Source of the DNA: Myxococcales bacterium
GTDB lineage: Bacteria > Myxococcota_A > Polyangia > Polyangiales > Ga0077539
Assembly: GCA_016793325.1 (NCBI GenBank)
Contig: JAEUKI010000057.1
Location: 1-64,000 of the forward strand
DNA length: 64,000 bases
Reading direction: 5' to 3'
This document shows positions 25,916 to 33,725 of this stretch, piece by piece. Below the pieces are notes generated by a model. It did no database searches and was not told the origin of the DNA. It saw only the letters and a list, made by a program, of their open reading frames with translations. Within the stretch, counting starts at the first letter, position 1; each line of letters starts with the position of its first letter. Both the position numbers and the translations under genes were made by a program.

Positions 25916-27466
25916 ATGAGCCGCGGGAGCTGGCTCGTTCGGTGGGTGCTGCTCCCCGCGCTCGTCGTGGCGGTGGCGTTTCTCTCGTGGTGGACCGTGC
26001 GAACGACGCAGGACCTGCGTCGGCTCGACAAAGCCAGCATCATCGAGAGCACGCTCCTTCTCGCGCGCGAGAAGGTCGACCGCGCCGAGCAACAGATCGT
26101 GGCCGCGGACAACGCAGCGTTTCACGCGGTCAACCCCGATGACCTCGACGCGCTCGCGCTGCGTTGGCTCGAGAGCGCCGAGCGCATCACGCCGTCGATC
26201 CGCTCGGTGCTCGTGCTCGACGAGCAGCTCCGCCTCGTGCGGCACGTCTCGCGCGCGAGCGACAGCGAGGCCTCCGCGTTTCGCGCGTACTTCTTCCGCG
26301 CGGTGCTCCCGTTGCTGCAGCTCGAGACCGAGTCGCTCGACGTGCACAAGCACGTGCATCGCTCGCTCGAAGGTCGCCCCGTGTTCGTCACCGCGATCGC
26401 CCGCGAAATCGGCGGCCGACGGCACTACGTCGTGCTCGAAGAAGACCTCGCGTACATCCGCCAGACGCTCTTGCCGGGGCTCTTCGAAGACCCCGCCGAG
26501 CGCGGACGCTTCAACGTCGTCGACGAAGACGGGAGGCTCGTCGTCGGGCGTCCCCTCGCGGGCGGCGACTTCGTCGTGTCGCTCCGCTTCTCCGCGACGC
26601 TCGACGGCTGGAGGCTCAGCGCCGAGCCTCGAAAGGCCGAAGAAATCGCCGCTCGCTCGCGCCGTCGCCCCGTGTACGACGTCGTGCTCGTGGGCCTCTC
26701 GCTGCTCGTGCTCGTCGCCGGCGTGCTCTTTCTCACGTTCGCCGCGCGCAACGAGCAGCGGCTCAATCGATTGAAGAGCGACTTCATCGCGACGGTCTCG
26801 CACGAGCTGAAGACGCCCTTGAGCTTGATCCGCATGTTCGGCGAGATGCTCGCGAGCGACCGTCGACTGTCGGACAAACAGCGCGTGCAGTACCTCGGGA
26901 TCATCGTCCGCGAGAGCGAGAGGCTCACCGCGCTGATCGAAAACGTCCTGGATTTCGCCCGGGTCGAGCGCGGTCGCGCGAGCTACGATTTTCACCGCAA
27001 CAACCTCCGAGACGTGGTCGTTCGCGCCGTGGATCTCTTTCGCTCGAGGCTCGATCGCGACAAGCCCGTGATCTCCGTCGAGCTGCCGCAGAGCGTCCCG
27101 GACAGCGAGCTCGACGAGCAAGCGCTGCAGCTCTTGCTGTTCAACCTGCTCGACAACGCGCTCAAGTACGCGCCCGACGGCGAGCGCGTGATCGTGAGGC
27201 TCCGCCACGAGGGCGTGCGCTTCACGATCGAAGTGCAAGACGACGGCCCGGGAATCGACGAAGAAGACTCGCGCCGCGTGTTCGAGCGCTTCTATCGCGG
27301 CCGTCGCGCGCGGGACAACGGCGCGCGCGGCAGCGGCATCGGCCTCGCGCTCGTGCAGCACATCGCGCGCTCGCACGGCGGTGACGTAGCGGTGCGCAAC
27401 GCGACCCCGCGCGGGGCCGTGTTCACCGTCGCGCTCCCCTTGCGCGAACCCGAGCCCGAGCCGTAG
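25916..27466 (+). CDS. Membrane sensor histidine kinase
   Basis: The 516-residue protein has two membrane helices (about 10-28 and 254-276) that bound a periplasmic sensor domain of about 220 residues with no known family. After it come a DHp helix pair with the phosphorylated His in FIATVSHELKTPLSL (His296) and a HATPase_c domain with LLLFNLLDNALKYAP, DDGPGIDEED and GSGIGLALVQHIA. It is an ATP-dependent two-component kinase. No response regulator gene follows, so its partner is elsewhere. The 7-bp gap from the Cys-rich lipoprotein gene implies one transcript and perhaps a shared signal. Confidence 0.9.
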   Translation: MSRGSWLVRWVLLPALVVAVAFLSWWTVRTTQDLRRLDKASIIESTLLLAREKVDRAEQQIVAADNAAFHAVNPDDLDALALRWLESAERITPSIRSVLVLDEQLRLVRHVSRASDSEASAFRAYFFRAVLPLLQLETESLDVHKHVHRSLEGRPVFVTAIAREIGGRRHYVVLEEDLAYIRQTLLPGLFEDPAERGRFNVVDEDGRLVVGRPLAGGDFVVSLRFSATLDGWRLSAEPRKAEEIAARSRRRPVYDVVLVGLSLLVLVAGVLFLTFAARNEQRLNRLKSDFIATVSHELKTPLSLIRMFGEMLASDRRLSDKQRVQYLGIIVRESERLTALIENVLDFARVERGRASYDFHRNNLRDVVVRAVDLFRSRLDRDKPVISVELPQSVPDSELDEQALQLLLFNLLDNALKYAPDGERVIVRLRHEGVRFTIEVQDDGPGIDEEDSRRVFERFYRGRRARDNGARGSGIGLALVQHIARSHGGDVAVRNATPRGAVFTVALPLREPEPEP

Positions 27467-27473
27467 ATGGCGC

Positions 27474-28652
27474 TCAGCGCGCGGTGACCTCGGCGCGCAG
27501 CCCGTTTCCGCCGTACACGATCGCGTCGAGCGCGAAGCGGTCTTCGACCAGCGCGAGCGCGGGCTGGTCGAGCTCGATCGTCGTCTTCGGAAGCTCGTTG
27601 GGGTCGAACCCGATCGCGCGCGCGCCGTGCTCGCTCCCCTCGAGCCAGAGCTGCTCTGCAGGCGTGCTCGCGACGGTGGGCTCGAAGGTCACGCGACGAC
27701 GCAGCCTGAGTCGCTCGTGCGTCTCGAGCGCGCGGAGCTCTTCGATTCCATCGGTCACGATGTGGCTGTCGATCCCGACGCAGAGCCGCACCCCGCGGTC
27801 GCGGAGCGTCGCGATCGGCGCGAGTCCGTCGCCGAGATCGCGCTCGGTCGTCGGGCACGCGCACACAAAACCCTTCGCGCCTCCGAGCAGGGCCGCCTCG
27901 GGCTCGCTGAGGTTCGTCCCGTGCACCGCGACGAAGCGATCGCTCAAGCCATCGACCGACGCGATGAGCTCCATCGGCCGCACGCCGTGCTCCGCGAGGC
28001 ACTCGTCCACTTCGCCCTGCACTTCGCTCACGTGCATGTGCAGCGGCATCGCGTGCTTCTTCGCGTACGCCGCGCACTCGCGCACCCACTCCTTCGGAAC
28101 GGCGCGCACCGAGTGCGGCGCAACACCGATGCGCACCCGCGCGTGGCCGCGATACTTCGATCGAAGCGCGTCGACGTCACGGAGAACGAGCTCGACGTCG
28201 GGGTCGCAGAAGCGTCGTTGCCCCGGCTCTGCGTCGCGCCCCGCGCCCGCGCGAAAGTACGCGACGCGAAGCAGCGTGACGTAGAGCCCCGCGTCGAGCG
28301 CCGCTGCGATCACGGTGTCCGCGAGCAGCGTGCGATCGTCGTACGGCGTCCCGTCCGCTTGATGCTGGATGTAGTGAAACTCGCCGACGGCTACGACGCC
28401 GCTCGCCCGAAGCTCATCGAACGCCACGCGCGAGATCCGGTAGATCGACTCGGGGTCGAGCGCCGTCGCCTGCGCGTACATCGCCTCGCGCCACGACCAG
28501 AACGTCCCCGTGTCCTTCGCGGTCCGTTGAGTCTTTCCGCGCAGGGCCCTCTGGAAGGCGTGCGAATGCGCAGACACGAGGCCCGGCAGTACCATTCGCC
28601 GCGCTCCAGACGCGGTCGTTTCGATGTTCGAAATCGTACGCCGAGAATTCAT
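27474..28652 (-). CDS. hutF: Formimidoylglutamate deiminase-like amidohydrolase
   Basis: The 392-residue protein is an amidohydrolase (cytosine deaminase/HutF branch). It has PGLVSAHSHAFQRALRG with the metal-binding HxH, GTFWSWREAMYAQATALDPE, HMHVSEVQGEVDECLAEHG, VHGTNLS and CVGIDSHIV with the metal Asp. HutF removes ammonia from N-formimidoyl-glutamate in histidine breakdown. The protein is shorter than usual (about 450) and lacks most of the N-terminal beta-sandwich. No hutH, hutU or hutI is in the window. It faces the VOC gene across a region with a shared palindrome. Confidence 0.85.
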   Translation of the reverse strand: MNSRRTISNIETTASGARRMVLPGLVSAHSHAFQRALRGKTQRTAKDTGTFWSWREAMYAQATALDPESIYRISRVAFDELRASGVVAVGEFHYIQHQADGTPYDDRTLLADTVIAAALDAGLYVTLLRVAYFRAGAGRDAEPGQRRFCDPDVELVLRDVDALRSKYRGHARVRIGVAPHSVRAVPKEWVRECAAYAKKHAMPLHMHVSEVQGEVDECLAEHGVRPMELIASVDGLSDRFVAVHGTNLSEPEAALLGGAKGFVCACPTTERDLGDGLAPIATLRDRGVRLCVGIDSHIVTDGIEELRALETHERLRLRRRVTFEPTVASTPAEQLWLEGSEHGARAIGFDPNELPKTTIELDQPALALVEDRFALDAIVYGGNGLRAEVTAR

Positions 28653-28680
28653 CGTGAGGTCTCCGATGGTGCGAAATGGT

Positions 28681-28694
28681 CAGCAAATTTGCTG
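28681..28694. promoter_or_regulatory. 14-bp palindrome CAGCAAATTTGCTG (copy 2), candidate operator
   Basis: The perfect palindrome lies 28 bp from the hutF start and 23 bp before the -35 box of the VOC promoter. It is identical to the copy at 4015-4028. Its place suggests repression of hutF, activation of the VOC gene, or both. Confidence 0.55.
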
Positions 28695-28717
28695 CTGAAA
28701 ATGATTGTGCTGAACAC

Positions 28718-28747
28718 TTGACCAGTATCTGTCTACTCCGGTACGAA
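28718..28747 (+). promoter_or_regulatory. Promoter of the VOC gene
   Basis: TTGACC at 28718-28723, an 18-bp spacer and TACGAA at 28742-28747, about 85 bp before the VOC start codon. It follows the same TTGAC-N18-TAC pattern as the promoters at 35223 and 48504. Confidence 0.5.
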
Positions 28748-28832
28748 CCGTTCGAACCGCCCGCGCGAGGCACCCGAGCGCGTAGCTGTGGGGTTCGAAC
28801 GGACACAAAACGGTTGGAAGGAGTGTCGGGAT

Positions 28833-29630
28833 ATGGAAGTGGATCGTTTGGTGGATGGGGCCTTTTGTTGGGCCGAGGCGGGGGTTCCCGATGTGCAGAT
28901 CGCGAAGGCGTTCTACAGCAAGGTATTGGGTTGGTCGTTCGAAGATGTCCCGCTGCCCGACGGCGGCGTCTACCCGATGGCAAAGATCGGCGGGCGCAAC
29001 GTGGGCGCGGTGTTCAAGATCGACCCGAAGATGGCGCCTCCGGGAGCGCCTCCGATGCGGCCCTCGTGGTCGAACTACGTGCAAGTCGCGGACGTCGACG
29101 CGATCGCCAAGCGCGTCGCCGAGCTCGGCGGCGCAGTGATCGTCCCGCCGATGGACGTGATGGAAGAGGGGCGCATGGTCGTGTTCGCAGACCCCACGGG
29201 CGCGGTGCTCTCCGCGTGGCAACCGAAGCGGCACGCCGGGTTCGGTCGCTTCGGTGACCACGGCGCGCCCGTGTGGCTCGAGCTCATGACGAAGAACCTC
29301 GACGCGTCTGCGTCGTTCTACGGAAAGCTGTTTGGCTGGGAGATTTCCAGGTCCAAAGCCAACGACATGCCGTACTTCGAGGTGAAGCCGAAGGGCGCCG
29401 AGCAGGCGATCGGCGGCATGATGCAGATGGACGCGTCCTTCAAGGACATGCCGTCGCATTGGCTGCCGTACTTCGCCGTCACCGACGTGAAGGCCACCGC
29501 CGCGGCGATCGAAGCCAACGGGGGCACGGTCTGCGTGCAGCCGACGGAGATTCCCAAAGTTGGGACGTTCTCGGTCGTGCAGGACCCCGGTGGAGCGACG
29601 TTCAACGTGCTCCAGATGCTCCCGATGTGA
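28833..29630 (+). CDS. Two-domain VOC (glyoxalase/bleomycin-resistance-like) protein
   Basis: The 265-residue protein has two VOC modules. The first (about 5-130) starts FCWAEAGVPDVQIAKAFYSKVLGW and ends VFADPTGAVLSAWQ; the second (about 140-262) starts VWLELMTKNLDASASFYGKLFGWE and ends VVQDPGGATFNVLQ. VOC proteins hold a metal and act on or bind small reactive molecules; the substrate cannot be read from sequence. The ATG at 28833 is preceded by GGAAGGAG, which decides the start; a GTG at 28788 is in frame but unsupported. It is divergent from hutF. Confidence 0.85.
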   Translation: MEVDRLVDGAFCWAEAGVPDVQIAKAFYSKVLGWSFEDVPLPDGGVYPMAKIGGRNVGAVFKIDPKMAPPGAPPMRPSWSNYVQVADVDAIAKRVAELGGAVIVPPMDVMEEGRMVVFADPTGAVLSAWQPKRHAGFGRFGDHGAPVWLELMTKNLDASASFYGKLFGWEISRSKANDMPYFEVKPKGAEQAIGGMMQMDASFKDMPSHWLPYFAVTDVKATAAAIEANGGTVCVQPTEIPKVGTFSVVQDPGGATFNVLQMLPM

Positions 29631-29669
29631 GCCGCGTCCCCCGACGCGAGCTCGATTCGCTTCGCGAAC

Positions 29670-30035
29670 TCAGTTCGCGGGCGTGGTCTTGATGCCCGCA
29701 GCCTGAACGATCGTCTCGAACGCCTTGAAGTCGGTGATCGCGAGAGCCGAGAGGATCTTGCGGTCGAGGCCGATGTTCGCGCCCTTCAGGGCCGCGACGA
29801 GGCGCGAGTAGCTCGTGCCCACCATCCGGGCCGCGGCGCTGATGCGCGCGATCCAGAGACGGCGGAAGTCACGCTTGCGAAGGCGGCGGTGACGGAAGGC
29901 GTACTGCCAGCTCTTGTGCACGGCCTCGACGGCGACGGACGCGAGCCTCGAGCGACCAGCGCTGAAGCCCTTGGCGTGCTTGAGGACGCGGTTACGACGA
30001 CGACGGGCCTTGAAGCCCCTTTTAGCGCGCGGCAT
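29670..30035 (-). CDS. rplT: 50S ribosomal protein L20
   Basis: The 121-residue protein is full-length L20: MPRAKRGFKARRRRNRVLK at the start, then FRRLWIARISAAARM and YSRLVAALKGANIGLDRK. It binds 23S rRNA early in large-subunit assembly, and in many bacteria it represses its own operon through the leader. It follows rpmI by 14 bp, so the two are one transcript. Confidence 0.98.
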   Translation of the reverse strand: MPRAKRGFKARRRRNRVLKHAKGFSAGRSRLASVAVEAVHKSWQYAFRHRRLRKRDFRRLWIARISAAARMVGTSYSRLVAALKGANIGLDRKILSALAITDFKAFETIVQAAGIKTTPAN

Positions 30036-30049
30036 GGATCAGTGCTCCT

Positions 30050-30253
30050 TCACTTCGTTCCGTAGGGGAGCATCTGCTTCACGCGCTGCTCCATCGTCGA
30101 GTCCACCATGTCGTTCTTGCGCAGACGGCGCAGACGCGCGGCGGGCTTTCCACCCATTAAGTGGCTCGCGCCGCCCTTGGGGCGACGCACACGGCCGGTT
30201 CCACTGATCTTGAACCGCTTGGCCGCTGCGCGGTTGGTCTTCATCTTCGGCAT
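30050..30253 (-). CDS. rpmI: 50S ribosomal protein L35
   Basis: The 67-residue protein is L35 (MPKMKTNRAAAKRFKISGTG ... MLPYGTK). The start is the ATG at 30253, not the upstream open frame to 30382, because the family begins at MPKMKT. infC, which usually comes first in this operon, is absent: an FHA gene lies directly upstream. A promoter and a leader with two hairpins precede it. Confidence 0.98.
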   Translation of the reverse strand: MPKMKTNRAAAKRFKISGTGRVRRPKGGASHLMGGKPAARLRRLRKNDMVDSTMEQRVKQMLPYGTK

Positions 30254-30317
30254 CGTTTGTTCCTCCAACACGCCCTCGCGAGTCATCGACGAGTCCGTGG
30301 TTGGTCGCGCTCCCCGC

Positions 30318-30338
30318 ACCGTGCGCGTATCGCACGGT
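30318..30338 (-). promoter_or_regulatory. Leader hairpin ACCGTGCG-N5-CGCACGGT upstream of rpmI
   Basis: Eight perfect pairs around a 5-nt loop, in the leader of rpmI-rplT. No U-run follows, so it is not a terminator; with the hairpin at 30345-30363 it may form an L20 binding structure. Confidence 0.45.
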
Positions 30339-30344
30339 CTGTCG

Positions 30345-30363
30345 GGGTTGACTCGGTCAACCC
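30345..30363 (-). promoter_or_regulatory. Leader hairpin GGGTTGAC-N3-GTCAACCC upstream of rpmI
   Basis: Two perfect 8-bp arms around a 3-bp centre. It may be an RNA hairpin or a DNA operator. It lies between the rpmI promoter (30418-30446) and the second hairpin. Confidence 0.45.
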
Positions 30364-30417
30364 AAACGTCGGACGCGGCCACCGGCCGCGCGGGGACGAT
30401 CGAGCGCGAGGCGCGCG

Positions 30418-30446
30418 TGTCTAGCGGAACCCCCCCGTTTGGTCAA
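30418..30446 (-). promoter_or_regulatory. Promoter of rpmI-rplT
   Basis: On the minus strand TTGACC (30446-30441), a 17-bp spacer and TAGACA (30423-30418). The expected start near 30410 gives a leader of about 155 nt before rpmI. This places the ribosomal genes under their own promoter directly after the FHA gene. Confidence 0.55.
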
Positions 30447-30449
30447 GCG

Positions 30450-32084
30450 CTACTGCCCGAGCGTATCGCGATAGCGCTCTGCGTAGCGCCCATCGGGAAA
30501 GCGCGCGAGGTACCGCCGCATCGTCTGCTCTGCCGCCGCCGTGTTGTGCAAACCACGGTACGCCGTCACGAGCTGGTTGAACTCGACTTCGGTCGCCGCC
30601 CTGCCGCGAAGCGCATCCACGACGCACTGAAAGTTGTTCGCGAGCAAGCACTGCGCGGCGCTCTGGCCCGACGAGCTCCCCGACGACGTTGGATTCGTCG
30701 GCTGTGTCGGCCCTGGGGTGGGGCGCTGAGTGGGGCCCGTGCCCACAACATTCGGGTTCGGGGTCGAAGGGGGTGTGCTGTTCGAGGTGCCCGAGTTGTT
30801 CGACGAGCTACGCACGCGCCGCGTCCCAGTCTCGGAACCCGAGCGCGTCGGCTGCACCGGTTCGGTGCCCTGCGCGCCCGTGTTCTGCGGCGGGTTCTCG
30901 GGCTCGGTCCCGCCCGTCTGCGGGGCCACGTTGGCCGCAGTGCCGTTGTTCGCAGGCGGATCTTGCGTGCTGGGTTGCTGCGTTCCAGGCGTCGGAGCCT
31001 GGGGATTCGCGGGCGGCTGGGTCTCGGCACCCGTTGGCGTCGGGGTCGCCGCTTGCTGTCCCGTGGTCGATCCGTTGTTCGCGGAGGGTGGTGCTGCGAC
31101 CGTGCCCGCGCCGTTGTTCGCCGGCTCCGTCCCGGTCACGACCGTGGTGTTCTGCGAGGTGTTCGGCGTCGTGTTGCTCTTGTTCATGAACATCACGCCG
31201 CCGCCGCCGAGCGCCGCGACGAGGACGCCCACGCCCACGAGCAAGCCCACGCTTGATTTCTTGGGCTCAGCGACCGGCTCTGCGGCCGCGGGCACCGCCG
31301 CGCTCGGCGCAGGAATGAGGGCAGTCGCATCCCCGACGCGCGAGAGCTTGCACTCGACGACGCCCATCGTGATCTGGTCGCCCGCCGAGATGGACTTCTT
31401 CTTGACGCGCTCGCCGTTGACGACCACGCCGTTGGAGCTCCCGAGGTCTTCGATCACGAGCTGATCATTCTCGACGACGATCTTCGCGTGCTCGCGAGAG
31501 ATCGACGAGAACGGCAGCGACACATCCGCGATCTCGCTGCGACCGAGCAGCACCGGGACCTTCGTGATCACGAAGGTCGACGGCGTCCCGGCCGGCGCGA
31601 GAAACACGAGCTGCAGCCGCTTCAAGTGATCCGGCACCGCGGTCTGTGTCGGCGGTGGAACCCCGAGCGCCGTCGGAATCGCCGGCATCGTCGCCTGCGG
31701 GTGATGCCCGGGCTGTTGCGCTGGCGCCTCGTACGTCTCGACTTGCGAGGCCGCCGCGGGCGCTGCGCTCGCGGCCGGAGCGACCTGCGCCCCGTTCTCC
31801 TCGACGATGTTGAGCTTGTAGTCCCCGATCACGATCTGATCGCCCATCTTCAGCGCGCGCTGATCGCTCAGCCGCGTGCCGTTGATGACCGTGCCATTGT
31901 AGCTCCCGAGGTCCTGCAGAACGTATCCCCCGTTCTGCTTCTGGAGCTTGGCGTGCCGGCGAGAGACGTTGCGATCCGTCAGACGGATCGTGTTGCCCTC
32001 TTTGCGCCCGATCGTGATCTCGTCTCGGACGAGCGGCACCGTCGTGGTCTTCCCTTCGTCGTCCGAAATCACGAGCTTGAACAT
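30450..32084 (-). CDS. Membrane protein with two FHA domains and a TPR-like C-terminus
   Basis: The 544-residue protein has two forkhead-associated domains, at about residues 4-95 (NVSRRHAKLQ, DLGSYNGTVINGTR) and 157-248 (SSISREHAKIV, DLGSSNGVVVNGER). Both keep the Arg, Ser, His and Asn residues that bind phosphothreonine. A membrane helix (278-300) is followed by a long Thr/Pro/Asn-rich linker and a helical end (470-544) that resembles tetratricopeptide repeats. It is probably a relay for Ser/Thr kinases such as that at 6717, linking cytoplasmic phosphorylation to a periplasmic partner. GGAGG precedes the ATG by six bases. Confidence 0.9.
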   Translation of the reverse strand: MFKLVISDDEGKTTTVPLVRDEITIGRKEGNTIRLTDRNVSRRHAKLQKQNGGYVLQDLGSYNGTVINGTRLSDQRALKMGDQIVIGDYKLNIVEENGAQVAPAASAAPAAASQVETYEAPAQQPGHHPQATMPAIPTALGVPPPTQTAVPDHLKRLQLVFLAPAGTPSTFVITKVPVLLGRSEIADVSLPFSSISREHAKIVVENDQLVIEDLGSSNGVVVNGERVKKKSISAGDQITMGVVECKLSRVGDATALIPAPSAAVPAAAEPVAEPKKSSVGLLVGVGVLVAALGGGGVMFMNKSNTTPNTSQNTTVVTGTEPANNGAGTVAAPPSANNGSTTGQQAATPTPTGAETQPPANPQAPTPGTQQPSTQDPPANNGTAANVAPQTGGTEPENPPQNTGAQGTEPVQPTRSGSETGTRRVRSSSNNSGTSNSTPPSTPNPNVVGTGPTQRPTPGPTQPTNPTSSGSSSGQSAAQCLLANNFQCVVDALRGRAATEVEFNQLVTAYRGLHNTAAAEQTMRRYLARFPDGRYAERYRDTLGQ

Positions 32085-32197
32085 GCGATCCTCCGAACTC
32101 TCGCCACTCGTACAGCGCTAGCGCACCCATCCTTGGGTCGCTAGCGAAGGACAACGAGAATTCCGCCCGAAATTTCAGCACGACCGAGGGCGCAGGG

Positions 32198-33649
32198 TCA
32201 ACGTAACCCGCGCGATCGAGAGCGGAATCTCCGTCGGGCGTCAGAATGCACGAGTGCCCCGAGGCCGACGAGCAGCCACCAACCGCCCGTCGACCCTCCC
32301 TTCGGATGTCCCGAGACGACGCAGGAGCACCCGCCCGACGCGACGAGTCGAGGCCGCTCGCCAGCGTCCGTCGCCGGTCCGTCGAGCAGGCCCGCGTCTG
32401 TTCGCGCATCGGCCGGCGCCGCGCTGTCCGTGCCCGACGCGTCCGGTGAAGCATCGGGCACGCTCGTGCCTCCGTCGGGCGTCGCTCCCGTGCACGTCCC
32501 GATCGGGCCCACCGGCGGTCGCGTGATCATCGCGAGCTGCGCGCGAACGCTGTCCCACAGCGGCGCGCAGCGCGTTCGGACCACGCTCGTCGCAGCGCAT
32601 CGCTCGGGGCCGCGGAGCCGCGACAACACGAGCATCGGCGTAAACGTGTCGCCCCCATCGCGCGAGCACGCGAAGGACATCCCCGAGTTCATCTCGTTGG
32701 CCGTCGCGAACAAGACCCCGTCGCGAAACCGCATCGACCGCGGCCGAAGATCGCTCGCGACCGCGGACCAACTCTCGCCCCCATCGGTGCTGCGACGAAT
32801 GCGATCGGCCGCTGCGTTGGTCGAGACCCACAACGTTCGACCGCCGGGCGCGGCGGTGACCCCTACGAGCGAGCTCGTCCCGCGAAAGAGCGTTCGAAAC
32901 GTAGCGCCTCCGTCGCCCGAGCGAAGCAAGAGCGCGCCCTCGGGGTCGAGGTCCGCGCGAACGAGCAGCGCGTCGGGGTCGAGCGGGTCGACCCACGCGA
33001 TGTATGCCGCGTATCCGCCTGCAAAATCCCTGGTTGTTTCGACGAACGTGCCGCCGCTGTCGTCCGAGCGAAACAGCGCGGGCCGCGCGCCGCGCACCCA
33101 GCCCGTCGTGTACACGCGCTCGACGCGCGAGGGCGCGAGGTCGATTGTGTGTGCGTAAAATTCGGCCCTCGCCCAAGCTCTCGTCCACGTCGCGCCGTGA
33201 TCGTTCGAGCGCGAGACGAACTGCGTCGCAGCCGGTGGCGTGAGCGACGCCACAACCGACGCCCCCACCGCGCTCAAGTCCACCACGGGCTCGAACGAAA
33301 ACGTCGACGGCCGAGACCACTCGCACCAGTTGCCTTGCGCCGTGCGCGAGAGCCCGTCCGGGAGCCCCGCCACGAGCGTCCCATCACTCGTGATCGCCAC
33401 GGCGGGGTCGTATTGACCCGAAAACCCCACGGCTTCTTCGCAGGTCCAATCCCAGGTCGCGCCGCCGTCCTCGCTCGTCACGAGCCCGAACGTCGTCACG
33501 ATCGCGATCCGATCCCGCTGCGCCCCCTCGCCGAGCGCGAAGAACTGCGCCGTCGGATAGCGCCCGTTTGCGTCCGCAACGCCGACGTTGGTCGCAACCA
33601 CCGTCGCTGCACAAGCGGCCATCCGCCACGCTCGACCACAAGCCATCAT
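32198..33649 (-). CDS. Secreted BNR/sialidase-fold repeat protein with MYXO-CTERM tail
   Basis: The 483-residue protein has a signal peptide (MMACGRAWRMAACAATVVA) and a run of repeats with Asp-box-like signs (SEDGGATWDW, SNDHGATWTR, SDDSGGTFVET, SGDGGATFRT, STDGGESWSA, SRDGGDTFTP). This fits a beta-propeller of the sialidase or Vps10 type, though no catalytic residues for sialidase are evident. The tail has an Asp/Ala-rich spacer, GCSC, a hydrophobic stretch and an Arg cluster, so it is a MYXO-CTERM surface protein. The start is placed at 33649; the frame is open to 33907 but overlaps the next gene's promoter. Confidence 0.85.
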   Translation of the reverse strand: MMACGRAWRMAACAATVVATNVGVADANGRYPTAQFFALGEGAQRDRIAIVTTFGLVTSEDGGATWDWTCEEAVGFSGQYDPAVAITSDGTLVAGLPDGLSRTAQGNWCEWSRPSTFSFEPVVDLSAVGASVVASLTPPAATQFVSRSNDHGATWTRAWARAEFYAHTIDLAPSRVERVYTTGWVRGARPALFRSDDSGGTFVETTRDFAGGYAAYIAWVDPLDPDALLVRADLDPEGALLLRSGDGGATFRTLFRGTSSLVGVTAAPGGRTLWVSTNAAADRIRRSTDGGESWSAVASDLRPRSMRFRDGVLFATANEMNSGMSFACSRDGGDTFTPMLVLSRLRGPERCAATSVVRTRCAPLWDSVRAQLAMITRPPVGPIGTCTGATPDGGTSVPDASPDASGTDSAAPADARTDAGLLDGPATDAGERPRLVASGGCSCVVSGHPKGGSTGGWWLLVGLGALVHSDARRRFRSRSRGLR

Positions 33650-33711
33650 CGAAGAACCGACGCAACGGTGTACCCGTTTCTCACTCGCTGCGCAGCAAGG
33701 CTCGCGTCTGC

Positions 33712-33717
33712 TAGCCT
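33712..33717 (+). promoter_or_regulatory. -10 element TAGCCT of the vWA gene, leaderless type
   Basis: TGC-TAGCCT (extended -10, 33709-33717) then eight bases and the GTG start at 33726. Confidence 0.5.
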
Positions 33718-33725
33718 CTCGATCA

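Noticed and set aside
22180..26112. A 1310-codon open frame on the minus strand
   Set aside because: It is antisense to the sulfatase end, three clear genes and the start of the kinase; its Ala/Arg-rich composition is typical of a shadow frame in G+C-rich DNA.
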